From the NCBI RefSeq assembly GCF_004114615.1, contig NZ_CP035300.1, forward strand, positions 186,001 through 250,000: a stretch of 64,000 bases of DNA, read 5' to 3'. The DNA is from Dyella sp. M7H15-1. GTDB lineage: Bacteria > Pseudomonadota > Gammaproteobacteria > Xanthomonadales > Rhodanobacteraceae. The notes below the pieces were generated by a model. The model saw nothing but the letters and a program-made list of their open reading frames with translations. It was not told where the DNA came from and searched no databases. A program made the position numbers and the translations under genes. Positions 54,755-63,967 of the stretch are shown here, in pieces. Every line of letters begins with the position of its first letter. Position 1 is the first letter of the stretch.

Positions 54755-55105
54755 ATGAAGCGAAAGGGCATCCATTCAGCAGAACATCGCGAGCTGGTGA
54801 GCCTGCTGTTTGATCTCCGACGTCAGGCTGACCTGACGCAGGCGGAGGCAGCGGATGCCCTGGGCCGGCCGCAGACGTATGTTTCGGCGGTGGAAGTAGG
54901 GCGACGTGGCGTGGACCTGTTGCAGATCCGGGAATTTTGCGCCATCTATGACGTGAGCTTCCCCGAATTCGCCGAACACTACGAGAAGCGCCTGATGACA
55001 GCGACCAGCCAGGAGCGGCCACCCAGGCTTTCCACCCGCAAACGGGGCGCGGCCAAGAAAGTGTCGCGGTCGAAAACAGCCAAAGGCACGCCGAAAGGGA
55101 AATAG
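54755..55105 (+). CDS. XRE-family helix-turn-helix regulator
   Basis: A 116-residue protein with a Cro/C1-type HTH at about residues 13-70 (LVSLLFDLRRQADLTQAEAADALGRPQTYVSAVEVGRRGVDLLQIREFC) and a lysine-rich tail (STRKRGAAKKVSRSKTAKGTPKGK) that could add nonspecific DNA binding. ATG 54755 has AAGGAAGG close upstream. Divergent from the XAC0095-like gene; the direct repeats in the shared gap are its likely sites. Such lone XRE proteins often come from mobile elements or toxin-antitoxin units. Confidence 0.88.
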   Translation: MKRKGIHSAEHRELVSLLFDLRRQADLTQAEAADALGRPQTYVSAVEVGRRGVDLLQIREFCAIYDVSFPEFAEHYEKRLMTATSQERPPRLSTRKRGAAKKVSRSKTAKGTPKGK

Positions 55106-55335
55106 CCGCGGTGCGGCCTGTGCTTTCCGCATGACACGCCGTCTTTCATCGAAGTCGACAGAATCACTGCGTCTTTGATGGCACTCGTGATCCTTTGGGC
55201 CGCTTCGTGCTCCGCGTCGCCTTAACCAGCCCTCAGTCGCTTCGTTACATCGCGCTAACAATCGCTAGCGCACATTGACTATCCAGGCAGCGAAAATGGG
55301 CGCCGCCCAATGCTGTCATGCGGTCGAGACCATTC

Positions 55336-55572
55336 ATGAACACTCAAGGCACACCACATATTCGTTCACCATGGCGTCTGAGCACATGGTTTGATTATTT
55401 CATCCGCTTTATGCATCCCCGCCAGACGGTGCCCGTGCGGATGACAAAGCGGCAGGAACTGCTTGCGGCGCAGGACAAGAAGCGGCAGGAACAGCGGGCG
55501 CACGTGCTGGAGTTGCTGCGCGAAGTGAAGGAAAAGCATCATCAAGAGCCGATGCATCCGAAGGGGCTCTAG
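55336..55572 (+). CDS. small basic hypothetical protein
   Basis: A 78-residue product starting MNTQGTPHIRSPWRLSTWFD, with a C-terminal half that is charged and likely a coiled helix (TKRQELLAAQDKKRQEQRAHVLELLREVKEKHHQE). No family recognised and only a weak GAG upstream of ATG 55336. The amphipathic, Lys/Glu-rich helix suggests it is real; evidence otherwise is thin. Confidence 0.45.
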   Translation: MNTQGTPHIRSPWRLSTWFDYFIRFMHPRQTVPVRMTKRQELLAAQDKKRQEQRAHVLELLREVKEKHHQEPMHPKGL

Positions 55573-55600
55573 AAGCCGCAGTTTCGGGATTGTAGCGCAC

Positions 55601-55624
55601 GATACTTATTCAGCGTTGCCATAA
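55601..55624 (+). repeat. 24-base dispersed repeat, copy 2
   Basis: GATACTTATTCA ... GTTGCCATAA, 22 of 24 bases identical to the copy at 21187-21210. It lies in the 260-base gap 55573-55832, which otherwise contains only two hairpins (55628-55648 and 55791-55812). Confidence 0.55.
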
Positions 55625-55627
55625 AGA

Positions 55628-55648
55628 AAGCCGCCATTGCGGCGGCTT
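55628..55648. terminator. hairpin after the small basic hypothetical gene
   Basis: AAGCCGCC, loop ATTGC, GGCGGCTT. Symmetric 8-bp stem with flanking A and T pairs but no long T-run, 56 bases after the gene's stop codon. Confidence 0.45.
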
Positions 55649-55790
55649 GGTCGGAAGAGTCGAGGGGCAGGGGAACCCCGTCGCACCTTGTTACCCGACA
55701 GACAATTTTTCTCATATCTCATGTGATGATTTTGAAAAGATGCAGACCGTTGCAATCAGTCATGTGTATCGCCGGGTCCTTATACAAACG

Positions 55791-55812
55791 CTTCCCTCGC
55801 GCATAAGGGAAG
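55791..55812 (-). terminator. hairpin after the phosphoesterase gene
   Basis: CTTCCCT and AGGGAAG (7 bp) with an 8-base loop, 20 bases past the stop codon of the minus-strand phosphoesterase; followed on that strand by GCGTTTG. Weak terminator candidate. Confidence 0.35.
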
Positions 55813-55832
55813 TGCTTGCATAGTCGCGCCAC

Positions 55833-57584
55833 TCAGGTATGGAACTGTAAGGCGTTGGTCAGATCGCCCATGGATGTCTGTCCGCGTGCAGTCATCGCGC
55901 TGTCGCGATCGCGAATGCCATCGAGTGTTTCCAGGTCGAACACACGGGTGATCAGGCGCAAGATCGACGCGGTGTCGTATACCGTGTGATCGACATGTCC
56001 CTTTTTGGCGAACGGTGAAACGACCAGTGTGGGTATGCGCGTGCCCGGTCCCCAGCGATCGCCTTGCGGTGGTGGGACGTGATCCCACCAGCCGCCGTTT
56101 TCGTCGACAGTGACGATCACCACCATGTTTTCCCATTGCGTGCTGCTGCGCAGCATTTTAACGGCGTGCATGATGTGGCGGTCGCCGGATGAGACATCGG
56201 CGTAGCCCGCATGCATGTTCAGATTGCCTTGCGGCTTGTAGAACGTGACTGCCGGCAACTTACCAGCCTTGGCATCGGCGAGAAAGCGGTTGGTACTTTC
56301 ATCGTCGCCCAGTCCGCCATCGCGCAGGCGTTTGGCGCGCGCGGACGTACCCGGTGCAAGGTTTTTGAAATAGTTGAACGGCTGGTGGTGATACTGGAAA
56401 TTCGGTACGACTGGCGTGCCGTTCGAAAGATTCGTGCCGTGCGTATCCAGCGTTTCCTGGAAGGCGCCGGCATACCAAGCCCACTCGATGTTGCGCTTGT
56501 CGAGCTTGTCGCCAATGTGTTCGTGTGTTTGCGGCACCAGCGCCATGGCATTGGAAAGCTGGGTGAAGTCCACCACGCCGTCCGCGCCCAGTTTCATCGG
56601 CGTGGGTGCATACGGCGGCAGCATGGTATTGACGGCGTAGCTCAGGCGCTGGCCGTTGGGCAGCGTTTCGGTCGGTGTCAAAGCACTGGGTCCGAACTGC
56701 GGCGGGCCATCCATCGCACTGCCTGGCGAATGTTTCTTCGGCTTGAGGTTGGGATCGTCCGGCCGTCCGCTGACGGTTTCGGCGATCTGCGACTGCGCGA
56801 TGCTGGTGTCCGCATCGGGATAGCGCGGTACGGTGGCGCAAATCAGGTACTGATGATTGAGGAAGGAGCTGCCGAATGCGCCCTGGAAGAAGTTGTCGCA
56901 CAGGGTGAATTCGCTGGCGAGATCCCACAGGCGCAAACCATAGTGCGCGTTGGCATAGTGGCCCATGGTAAACGCCGACGAATCGGCCCAGGCGACGAAC
57001 ATGTTGTTCTTGCCGCCGTTGATTTGCATTTGGTTTTGGTAGAACACGTGCCACAGGTCACGCGTGACCAGCGACAGCGGCAGATGCTCGCCCTTGGGGC
57101 CTTTCAGTGCAAAAGGTCCGTTCGGCAGTTTGGTCTGGTATTGCTGGCCGGCGGGGTAGCTGATGCCGTCGATGACCTGGTCGCGGAGCAGCCAGCCGTG
57201 CGGTACTTCCGGTAAATGCGGCAGCACGCTCTTGCCATCGCGATCGAGTTGCAGGTAATCCTCCGGCTTGAGCGACGACAGCGGGTTCTCCAGGCCGGGA
57301 AACTCCGCGAACAGATTGTTGAAGCTGCGATTCTCCGCAAAGATCACCACGACATTCTTGATTTTGTCGCGTAGTACGCGATCCAGTTCGGCGCTGCCGA
57401 CGGGCGCAGGCATACCCTGGTCGTGTTCGCCGGAAGTGCTGCAACCACCCAGTCCACCGCCGATGGCAACGGCGGCAACACCGAGTCCTGTCAGGAACGA
57501 ACGCCGGCCCAGGTCGGGGGTTTCATCGGGTGTTGCATGGGTATCGGAGGGTGACTCGGGCGATGAAGGTGATTGCTGTTTCAT
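55833..57584 (-). CDS. Tat-exported phosphoesterase (phospholipase C / AcpA-type acid phosphatase family)
   Basis: About 583 residues. A twin-arginine signal (GRRSFLTGLGVAAVAIGGGLGGC, about residues 26-48, with a cysteine that might be lipidated) is followed by the phosphoesterase-family domain: VVVIFAENRSFNNLFAEFPG (metal-binding N terminus), FLNHQYLICATVP, and VDENGGWWDHVPPP with SPFAKKGHVDHTVYDTASILRLI (C-terminal metal ligands). The substrate may be phospholipids, phosphate monoesters or others; the family does not say. ATG 57584 gives a proper Tat n-region. Periplasmic or secreted. Monocistronic and divergent from the protease gene. Confidence 0.88.
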   Translation of the reverse strand: MKQQSPSSPESPSDTHATPDETPDLGRRSFLTGLGVAAVAIGGGLGGCSTSGEHDQGMPAPVGSAELDRVLRDKIKNVVVIFAENRSFNNLFAEFPGLENPLSSLKPEDYLQLDRDGKSVLPHLPEVPHGWLLRDQVIDGISYPAGQQYQTKLPNGPFALKGPKGEHLPLSLVTRDLWHVFYQNQMQINGGKNNMFVAWADSSAFTMGHYANAHYGLRLWDLASEFTLCDNFFQGAFGSSFLNHQYLICATVPRYPDADTSIAQSQIAETVSGRPDDPNLKPKKHSPGSAMDGPPQFGPSALTPTETLPNGQRLSYAVNTMLPPYAPTPMKLGADGVVDFTQLSNAMALVPQTHEHIGDKLDKRNIEWAWYAGAFQETLDTHGTNLSNGTPVVPNFQYHHQPFNYFKNLAPGTSARAKRLRDGGLGDDESTNRFLADAKAGKLPAVTFYKPQGNLNMHAGYADVSSGDRHIMHAVKMLRSSTQWENMVVIVTVDENGGWWDHVPPPQGDRWGPGTRIPTLVVSPFAKKGHVDHTVYDTASILRLITRVFDLETLDGIRDRDSAMTARGQTSMGDLTNALQFHT

Positions 57585-57732
57585 GTGTGTTTTCTTGCCG
57601 TATCCAAAGCGCGCTAGTGTAGCGGCCGGCATCCGTGGTGACTTGTGGCAAGCTCACGTGTTTTTCATGTCCACTGAGTACGATCAGCAACGCATCTGTC
57701 GCCCCATGGTTTTTATTGAAAAGGAGAGTCGT

Positions 57733-58806
57733 ATGTATAGCGCGCGAAGGATCACTTCAATCATCACGCTTGCACTGTTTTTATCAGCGTCGGCCGTGGC
57801 GCAAGATCACTCCGCGGCATCCGTGATTGAAGTCGCTAAGCCACCCGGCTTGCTCATGCGGCACGATGATCCGTGCCTGCCAAATTCGCCGAATGAAGTG
57901 TGTGCTGGTCCGATCGAGTCTTCACCCGAGGCTGTTGTGAAATTTTGGACCGCTGAGAAAATGCGGGACGCTGTAATCGGCGGTGGTTTTTATTCCTGCC
58001 GTGTAGATCCCCAACACATCATTACCCCAGGCGGAGACTCGTGTAACTATGCACAACTACCACTCCCCTATGATGGGCTCGATTCGACAACGCGGGTTAA
58101 TGGAATCTTGTTCTATAGACGTCCATATACCGCACCCGATGGGGTATACACCTGCTCGGCCTCTGTCATAACGTCGACGAGTGGTCAATTGATTCTTACG
58201 GCGGCACATTGCTTGATGGATGGGGTCGATGGATTTGCTGACATGGTCATGTTTGTTCCAGCCTATTCACAAGACCCATTCGGTCGCGTGCACACACCGC
58301 TTGGACGCTGGCCCATTCAACAATCCTTTGCTCCGCAAGGCTGGCTTGATCGGGAAAATATCCGCGATTATCAAAACTATGATGTGGCGATTGGGTATGT
58401 GTACTCGGCACCGGGCACACCTTGGCACAATCGCCTGGAAGGCGTTGTAGGCGCAGGACTCATTCCAAAACTTATCCCACTCGATGATTTTCCTGATCTC
58501 GTAACGACGCATGGATACCCTGGTAGAACTACAACCGCGGAGGGTCCTCGCTATGGTAACGGCAGGCAATATATATGCCGCAGTCACACACAATCGGCGG
58601 AATTCGCAGCGCGAATTTTGCTGAACGAATGCCCTGGTGCAAATGGCAATAGTGGCGGGCCGGTTGTCTTATACCAGGGTCACGTTTTCGATAATGAATT
58701 AATAGCGATATTCACCAATTCTTATAGGTCTACGCGGTTGACGGAGAGCAACTTCGTTCCCTTGTACAACTTCGCCAATGGATTGCTCTACTCCCTAGGG
58801 CAGTGA
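57733..58806 (+). CDS. secreted trypsin-like serine protease
   Basis: A 357-residue protein with a Sec signal peptide (residues 1-23, ending AVAQ) and the S1 chymotrypsin-fold triad: H159 in LTAAHC, D217 in NYDVAIGY, S307 in GNSGGPV. Cysteine pairs C141-C160 and C282-C300 fit conserved disulfides. A region of about 120 residues before the catalytic domain, with further cysteines, could be a propeptide. ATG 57733 has AAGGAGAG four bases upstream. The gene is visibly richer in A+T than its neighbours, suggesting recent acquisition. Substrate unknown. Confidence 0.9.
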   Translation: MYSARRITSIITLALFLSASAVAQDHSAASVIEVAKPPGLLMRHDDPCLPNSPNEVCAGPIESSPEAVVKFWTAEKMRDAVIGGGFYSCRVDPQHIITPGGDSCNYAQLPLPYDGLDSTTRVNGILFYRRPYTAPDGVYTCSASVITSTSGQLILTAAHCLMDGVDGFADMVMFVPAYSQDPFGRVHTPLGRWPIQQSFAPQGWLDRENIRDYQNYDVAIGYVYSAPGTPWHNRLEGVVGAGLIPKLIPLDDFPDLVTTHGYPGRTTTAEGPRYGNGRQYICRSHTQSAEFAARILLNECPGANGNSGGPVVLYQGHVFDNELIAIFTNSYRSTRLTESNFVPLYNFANGLLYSLGQ

Positions 58807-58890
58807 GTGGTGATGGCTTTGCCTTGTCTCTCGATCATACTTCCGCGAACGCGAAATGCTTGCTTAAAGAAAAACCATGTGTGCTCACGA

Positions 58891-58907
58891 CCTGCCGGAA
58901 CGGCAGG
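58891..58907. terminator. hairpin at the end of the glgX operon
   Basis: CCTGCCG, GAA, CGGCAGG: perfect 7-bp stem one base past the glgX stop codon on the minus strand, between convergent genes. No U-run. Confidence 0.5.
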
Positions 58908-58908
58908 G

Positions 58909-61065
58909 TTAGAAAGGTGTCGGCGGGTGCGTTTTATAAAGCATCAAGCTGCGTGGTTCGAGCGTGACTTTTTGACGATCGGCGGACGTTGATTTGCGCG
59001 ATCCGGATGCGCTGCTGAGCAACAGTCGCCATTCGCATCGCGCCGGCGGCTTGGGCAGCGCGAAGGGTATCGGCTCATGATGCGCATTGATCAACAACAG
59101 TAGTGTGCTCTCAACACCGGTTTTTTTTAGGCGGGTGGGTTTAGCGCGTCCATCTAGCAGCATGCCGAGACAGCGCGACTGAGGATCATTCCAGCGCTCT
59201 TCGGTGAATTCCTGGCCTTCTGGGGTCAGCCAGGTGACGTCCTTGATACCGGAATCCTCATCAGCGCTGCCCTGCAGGAACCGAGTACGTCTTAGCAAGG
59301 CGTGGTGAGACCGAAGGCGGGTAAGCTGGCGCACGAAATCCGTCAGGGAGCGGTACCCGGACGCTGATTGCCAGTCCAGCCAGGTCGTGGGGTTGTCCTG
59401 GCAATAGGCATTGTTGTTACCGTTCTGGCTTTGCGCGAATTCATCGCCGGCCAGCAACATGGGCGTGCCTTGGGCCAGCAGCAAGCTAGCGAGCAGGTTG
59501 CGCATTTGCCGGTTGCGCAGTGCCAAGATATCGGGATTTTCCGTCGCGCCTTCTTCGCCATGGTTCCAGCTCAGGTTGTTGTTGGAGCCGTCGTGGTTCG
59601 CTTCACCGTTGGCTTCGTTGTGCTTGTCGTTGTAGCTGACTAGATCGTGCAAGGTGAAGCCATCATGCGCGGTCACGAAGTTGATGGACGCGTATGGCCG
59701 TCGTCCGCGCATGTTGAAAATATCCGCGGAGCCGGTCAGGCGGGTGGCGAATTCAGCAAGCTGACCTTCGTCGCCACGCCAGAAGGCTCGTGTGACATCG
59801 CGGAAACGGTCATTCCATTCGGCCCAGCCGGGTGAAAATTTGCCGGATTGATAACCGCCGGGCCCGATATCCCATGGTTCGGCAATCAGCTTGACTTGTC
59901 CTAGCACCGGATCTTGCCGGCAGGCATCGAGAAATCCGCCGCTCTGATCGAAGCCATGGGATTCCCTTCCAAGAATGGTGGCGAGGTCGAAGCGAAAGCC
60001 ATCCACGCGCATCTCCGTCGCCCAGTAGCGCAGCGAATCCATCACGGTTTGCAGCACGCGTGAGTGACTGAGATCAAGCGTGTTGCCCGTGCCGGTATCG
60101 TTGATATAAAGCCGCGGATCGTCAGCGAGGCGATAATAAGTGGCGTTGTCGATGCCGCGCAGCGACAGTGTGGGGCCCAGGTGGTTGCCTTCGGCGGTGT
60201 GGTTGTAAACCACGTCGAGGATCACTTCCAGTCCAGCATCGTGGAGATGCGCCACCATTTCCTTGAATTCGGTGATCGTGTTGCTGGCCATGTAGCGCGG
60301 ATGCGGCGCGAAGAAGGCCAGTGTGTTGTAGCCCCAGTAATCGCGCAGCCCCGTGTGGAGCAGATGTTTTTCATCGATGAAAGCATGCACGGGCAGAAGC
60401 TCGACCGAGCTGACGCCAAGCGAACGGATGTAATCGACCACGTCCTGGTGCGCCAATCCCGCGAACGTGCCGCGCAGCGCCTCCGGCACCGTCAGGTGTC
60501 GCATGGTGTAGCCGCGTACGTGCATTTCATAAAGGATCGTGCGATCCCACGCCACTCCGGGCCAGTAGTGATCACCCCAGGTAAAGGCCGAATCGATGAC
60601 ACGCGATTTCGGCATGTAAGGCGCACTGTCCCGTTCGTCGTAACTGAGATCCTCATCGGGATGGCCTATCGTGTAGCCGAACAAGGCGTCGTGCCAGATG
60701 AATGGACCCACGATCTGTTTCGCATAAGGATCGAGCAGCAGCTTGTTGGGGTTGAAACGGTGTCCCGCACCGGGTTCGTAAGGCCCGTAGACGCGATATC
60801 CGTAGAGTTGTCCTGGACGCGCATCTGGCAGGTAGCCATGCCAGACTTCATCGGTATATTCGGGCAGCGTCACCCTTTCGGTTTCGTTGCCTTCGTCGTT
60901 GAACAGGCACAACTCCACCCGAGTGGCGTGTGCGGAGAACAGCGCGAAGTTCACGCCCAGGCCATCCCAGGTTGCACCCAGCGGAAAGGGAAGCCCTTCC
61001 TTCAGGCTGGAGGCATGCGTCGTTGCTGATCTCATTCCACGGCTTGCACGCATGAGTTTGGTCAT
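58909..61065 (-). CDS. glgX: glycogen debranching enzyme GlgX
   Basis: A 718-residue GH13 debranching enzyme (isoamylase type): N-terminal CBM48 (PFPLGATWDGLGVNFALFSAHATRVELCLF), then the (beta/alpha)8 core with GFRFDLATILGRE (catalytic Asp region), PWDIGPGGYQ (catalytic Glu region differs, see AEPWD), and NFVTAHDGFTLHDLVSYNDKHNEANGE with the transition-state Asp. It splits alpha-1,6 branches of glycogen. It lies 3 bases after the DUF2934 gene and is the last gene of the leftward glycogen/trehalose operon. Confidence 0.95.
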   Translation of the reverse strand: MTKLMRASRGMRSATTHASSLKEGLPFPLGATWDGLGVNFALFSAHATRVELCLFNDEGNETERVTLPEYTDEVWHGYLPDARPGQLYGYRVYGPYEPGAGHRFNPNKLLLDPYAKQIVGPFIWHDALFGYTIGHPDEDLSYDERDSAPYMPKSRVIDSAFTWGDHYWPGVAWDRTILYEMHVRGYTMRHLTVPEALRGTFAGLAHQDVVDYIRSLGVSSVELLPVHAFIDEKHLLHTGLRDYWGYNTLAFFAPHPRYMASNTITEFKEMVAHLHDAGLEVILDVVYNHTAEGNHLGPTLSLRGIDNATYYRLADDPRLYINDTGTGNTLDLSHSRVLQTVMDSLRYWATEMRVDGFRFDLATILGRESHGFDQSGGFLDACRQDPVLGQVKLIAEPWDIGPGGYQSGKFSPGWAEWNDRFRDVTRAFWRGDEGQLAEFATRLTGSADIFNMRGRRPYASINFVTAHDGFTLHDLVSYNDKHNEANGEANHDGSNNNLSWNHGEEGATENPDILALRNRQMRNLLASLLLAQGTPMLLAGDEFAQSQNGNNNAYCQDNPTTWLDWQSASGYRSLTDFVRQLTRLRSHHALLRRTRFLQGSADEDSGIKDVTWLTPEGQEFTEERWNDPQSRCLGMLLDGRAKPTRLKKTGVESTLLLLINAHHEPIPFALPKPPARCEWRLLLSSASGSRKSTSADRQKVTLEPRSLMLYKTHPPTPF

Positions 61066-61068
61066 CGT

Positions 61069-61278
61069 TCAGGGGTCTTGCTCCGGGGGATGTGCCGGTG
61101 GTTTTTCATCGTGGTTGTTTCTTAACTCGGCCTGCCGTTCTTCCGCAAGCACCAGTTTTTCGGCCATCTGCCAATGGCGTTGCGCCTGACCCTGCGGACG
61201 CCCCTCCGACTCCCAGATGCGATAGGCGATTTCGCTGATCCGGTGCTGCCGTTCAGCCGGTGAGCGTGGGGCATTCAT
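61069..61278 (-). CDS. DUF2934 small protein
   Basis: A 69-residue protein with the DUF2934 core HRISEIAYRIWESEGRPQGQAQRHWQMAEKLV, a short helical motif common in proteobacteria, often in glycogen/trehalose clusters. Its first 26 bases overlap the 3-prime end of treY in another frame, and its stop is 3 bases from glgX, so the three genes are coupled. The C terminus is Pro/Asp-rich (KPPAHPPEQDP). Function unknown. Confidence 0.88.
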   Translation of the reverse strand: MNAPRSPAERQHRISEIAYRIWESEGRPQGQAQRHWQMAEKLVLAEERQAELRNNHDEKPPAHPPEQDP

Positions 61279-63967
61279 GTGCTTGACTGGCAGGAATCAA
61301 TATGGCGACCGGCGCGTCGGCGAACAGCTCGCCGGCCCGCCAGCCGGATGGTTTCACGCGGTGCTTTCGATGGGTGAAGACATCGACGAAAACGCAGGCG
61401 TGATCGTCGCTGAAAGCTTCGACGCGCGTATCCGTCCAGAAGTCGGGATCGGCCATGGGTAGGTCTGCGCGGGCCATGTGCCTGGCGCATAGGCGCGGCA
61501 CCGCCACGAACAGTTGATGGCTGCCGTGTCGGCGCACAAACGCGACGACATGCTTTTGCCGCGCGCCATCTACAACAACCGGCTGGTATGAGCCGTTGGC
61601 AAAAAGCTCAGGCCATGCCTTGCGCAATTGTAGAAGGCCATGAATAAGATGCTGCTTGATGACGCCGTCGCGATACTGCGGCACGAGCGTCCTGAAATCC
61701 AGCCGCTGCTCCAAGGTTTCCGCGCGTGTGCGGTAATCAACGGCGCACCGATTGTCCGGGTCCACCAAAGACAGGTCCCAGTATTCGGTACCTTGATACA
61801 GGTCGGGGACGCCGGGTACGGTGAAATGAAGCGTGGCTGCGGCCAGTCCGTTCAGGGCGCCCGCCGCATCGAGCTTGCCGGCAGCGTGGCAAAGATCGTG
61901 GCATACGCTCGCAAACTCGCCGGAGATGAACAAATCATCGACCAGCGTGCCGCATGCCGTTTCATAGTCGTGGTCGGGTGCTGTCCAGCAGGTATGCAAC
62001 TTTGCCTCGCGTTCCGCTTTCAGCAGCCATGCTTTGATGCGTTCCGCGAACATCTGCATCACCAGCGTGTCATCCGCGTGCGTGCCCAACGGCCATGCGG
62101 CAAGCAATGTTTGCAACAGCATCCACAGGGTGGAAGGGTGGAGCGGCATGCGATGGTCGACTGCCTTGGAGAAGGCGTTGAACGTCTCCAGGAATGTCTG
62201 CGCGCGTTCGCCGAGTACGTCGAGCCGGGCACGTGTATCCTCGCCGCGTTTGTGATCGTGCGTGGCAGTGGCCAACAGCGAGCGCGGCCATCGCGAAGCG
62301 CGCCATGGCATGGCGGCGTGAAAGCTCTCCGGCTCAGGTTGCACGTGAGCAGGAGCGCCGCCGACTTCGTTGTGCGATAGTAGCGCGCCGTATCGGTAAA
62401 ACGCCGTATCCTCCACTGCCTTGGCGCTGAGGGCACTGGAAAGCTGTTCAAACCGGTAGCGCACGGTTTGCAGTCGCTGCGCCTGTTCTGCCGGAAGCTG
62501 TGCGGCGTCGATGCTGAGCAAGCATCGGCGGATCATGGCCCGAACAGGTGCGCGATCCGCCGCGCCATCCTGCTTGGCATGCGCAAAGGCATGTTCGAGC
62601 GTCTGTCGATCTGCCTTGGTGATCTTTCCATCGCCCAGATAGCTGCGATACACCGGCATGTTCGCAAGCACATCGCACAGCGCATCCCGTAATACATCCA
62701 GGGCTACATCCCGTTCGGCTTTGCTGGCAAGAAACTGCTGAAAGGCGCGTGCGCAGCGCGAAAGCTCGGCACCAAGAAGGGTATTGAGCATGTAAAGCCG
62801 GGCAGTGCGTTCCTCCTGTGCGAATTCGGCACAGCCGCCAGTCAACGTTGCCCAGGCATGTCTGAGTTCGGCATAACCCACCGGATCGTGCAGCAGCGCG
62901 CTCACTTCCCGCATGAAATCGTAACCGGTGGCTCCATCGACCGGCCAGTCCGCAGGCAGTGTTTCGCCTGGGGCAAGAATCTTTTCGACATGCAAAGTCA
63001 CGTGCCGCTGCAGATCCCGTTGCGAGCTTCGGTCCATGCGCTCGCGCAAGCGGCGCAGGTAATGGCCCGGTTGGCTGAGTCCATCGATATGGTCGATACG
63101 CAGACCATCGATCGTCCCGTTTTCGATCAGGCGCAGCGGCAGCGCATGGACCGCTTCGAAAACAGCATCGCGGTCCATGCGCAAGGCGGCCAGCGTGTGG
63201 ATATCGAAGAAGCGGCGGTAATTCAGCCGCTCGCCACTGTCCGACCAGCGGCCTAGGCAGTAATGTTGCAGCTCCAGGAAGCGACTCATCAGCGCGGTGT
63301 CGGCGTTGACTGTGGCAATGGCTTGGTCAAGCGCCGCATGTGTTTGCCGATCTTGCATGCAACGCCTGGCTGCGTCGAAAACACGCCCCGCCACGGCATG
63401 TGGGGGGAGTGCAACCTCCGCTCGCTCGAACAACCACTGCAAGCTGCGCTCTGAAGCTGGCAACATGCTGTCATCCAGCCACAGGCCGATGCCGGTGCCG
63501 CCGGTGTGCCGCTCCAGCATGCAACGCCGGTTATGCAAGACGCGTTCGAGTGGAGCGTCCAGCCAGGGCAGCCACACTTTTCGCTGTGCTCCTGGTGCAT
63601 CCCACTCGATGTCGAAATAGCTGGCGTAAGCGCTTGCTTCGCCTTGGGTGAGAACATCGCCCCACCATGTGTTGGCCAGGTCGGCGGCCATGTGGTTGGG
63701 CACGATGTCCAGGATCGCGCCCATGTCGTTGGCGTGCAGTACGTCGGCCAATGCGGCCAGCCCTGCTTCGCCACCCAGCTCGGGATTGACGATCATCGGA
63801 TCGACGACGTCGTAGCCATGCGTGGAGCCGGGGCGAGCCATGGCAATGGGCGACATATAAATGTGACTGAGGCCCATGGCGGCAAAATAGGGCACCTGGG
63901 CCGCAGCGGCAGCGAAATCGAAGTCGCGGTTCAACTGCAGACGTACGGTGGCGCGCAAGGTGGTCAT
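61253..63967 (-). CDS. treY: maltooligosyl trehalose synthase TreY
   Basis: A 904-residue GH13 enzyme that turns the reducing-end maltose unit of a malto-oligosaccharide into a trehalosyl unit. Family features: RLQLNRDFDFAAAAAQVPYFAAMGLSHIYMSPI at the N terminus, GSTHGYDVVDP, LDIVPNHMA, GLRIDHIDGLSQP (catalytic Asp region) and VPDLYQGTEYW near the end. Length is within the family's range (about 700-1000). With GlgX and an expected TreZ it makes trehalose from glycogen. Start ATG 63967; the preceding gene probably ends in an ATGA overlap. Confidence 0.96.
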   Translation of the reverse strand: MTTLRATVRLQLNRDFDFAAAAAQVPYFAAMGLSHIYMSPIAMARPGSTHGYDVVDPMIVNPELGGEAGLAALADVLHANDMGAILDIVPNHMAADLANTWWGDVLTQGEASAYASYFDIEWDAPGAQRKVWLPWLDAPLERVLHNRRCMLERHTGGTGIGLWLDDSMLPASERSLQWLFERAEVALPPHAVAGRVFDAARRCMQDRQTHAALDQAIATVNADTALMSRFLELQHYCLGRWSDSGERLNYRRFFDIHTLAALRMDRDAVFEAVHALPLRLIENGTIDGLRIDHIDGLSQPGHYLRRLRERMDRSSQRDLQRHVTLHVEKILAPGETLPADWPVDGATGYDFMREVSALLHDPVGYAELRHAWATLTGGCAEFAQEERTARLYMLNTLLGAELSRCARAFQQFLASKAERDVALDVLRDALCDVLANMPVYRSYLGDGKITKADRQTLEHAFAHAKQDGAADRAPVRAMIRRCLLSIDAAQLPAEQAQRLQTVRYRFEQLSSALSAKAVEDTAFYRYGALLSHNEVGGAPAHVQPEPESFHAAMPWRASRWPRSLLATATHDHKRGEDTRARLDVLGERAQTFLETFNAFSKAVDHRMPLHPSTLWMLLQTLLAAWPLGTHADDTLVMQMFAERIKAWLLKAEREAKLHTCWTAPDHDYETACGTLVDDLFISGEFASVCHDLCHAAGKLDAAGALNGLAAATLHFTVPGVPDLYQGTEYWDLSLVDPDNRCAVDYRTRAETLEQRLDFRTLVPQYRDGVIKQHLIHGLLQLRKAWPELFANGSYQPVVVDGARQKHVVAFVRRHGSHQLFVAVPRLCARHMARADLPMADPDFWTDTRVEAFSDDHACVFVDVFTHRKHRVKPSGWRAGELFADAPVAILIPASQAHECPTLTG

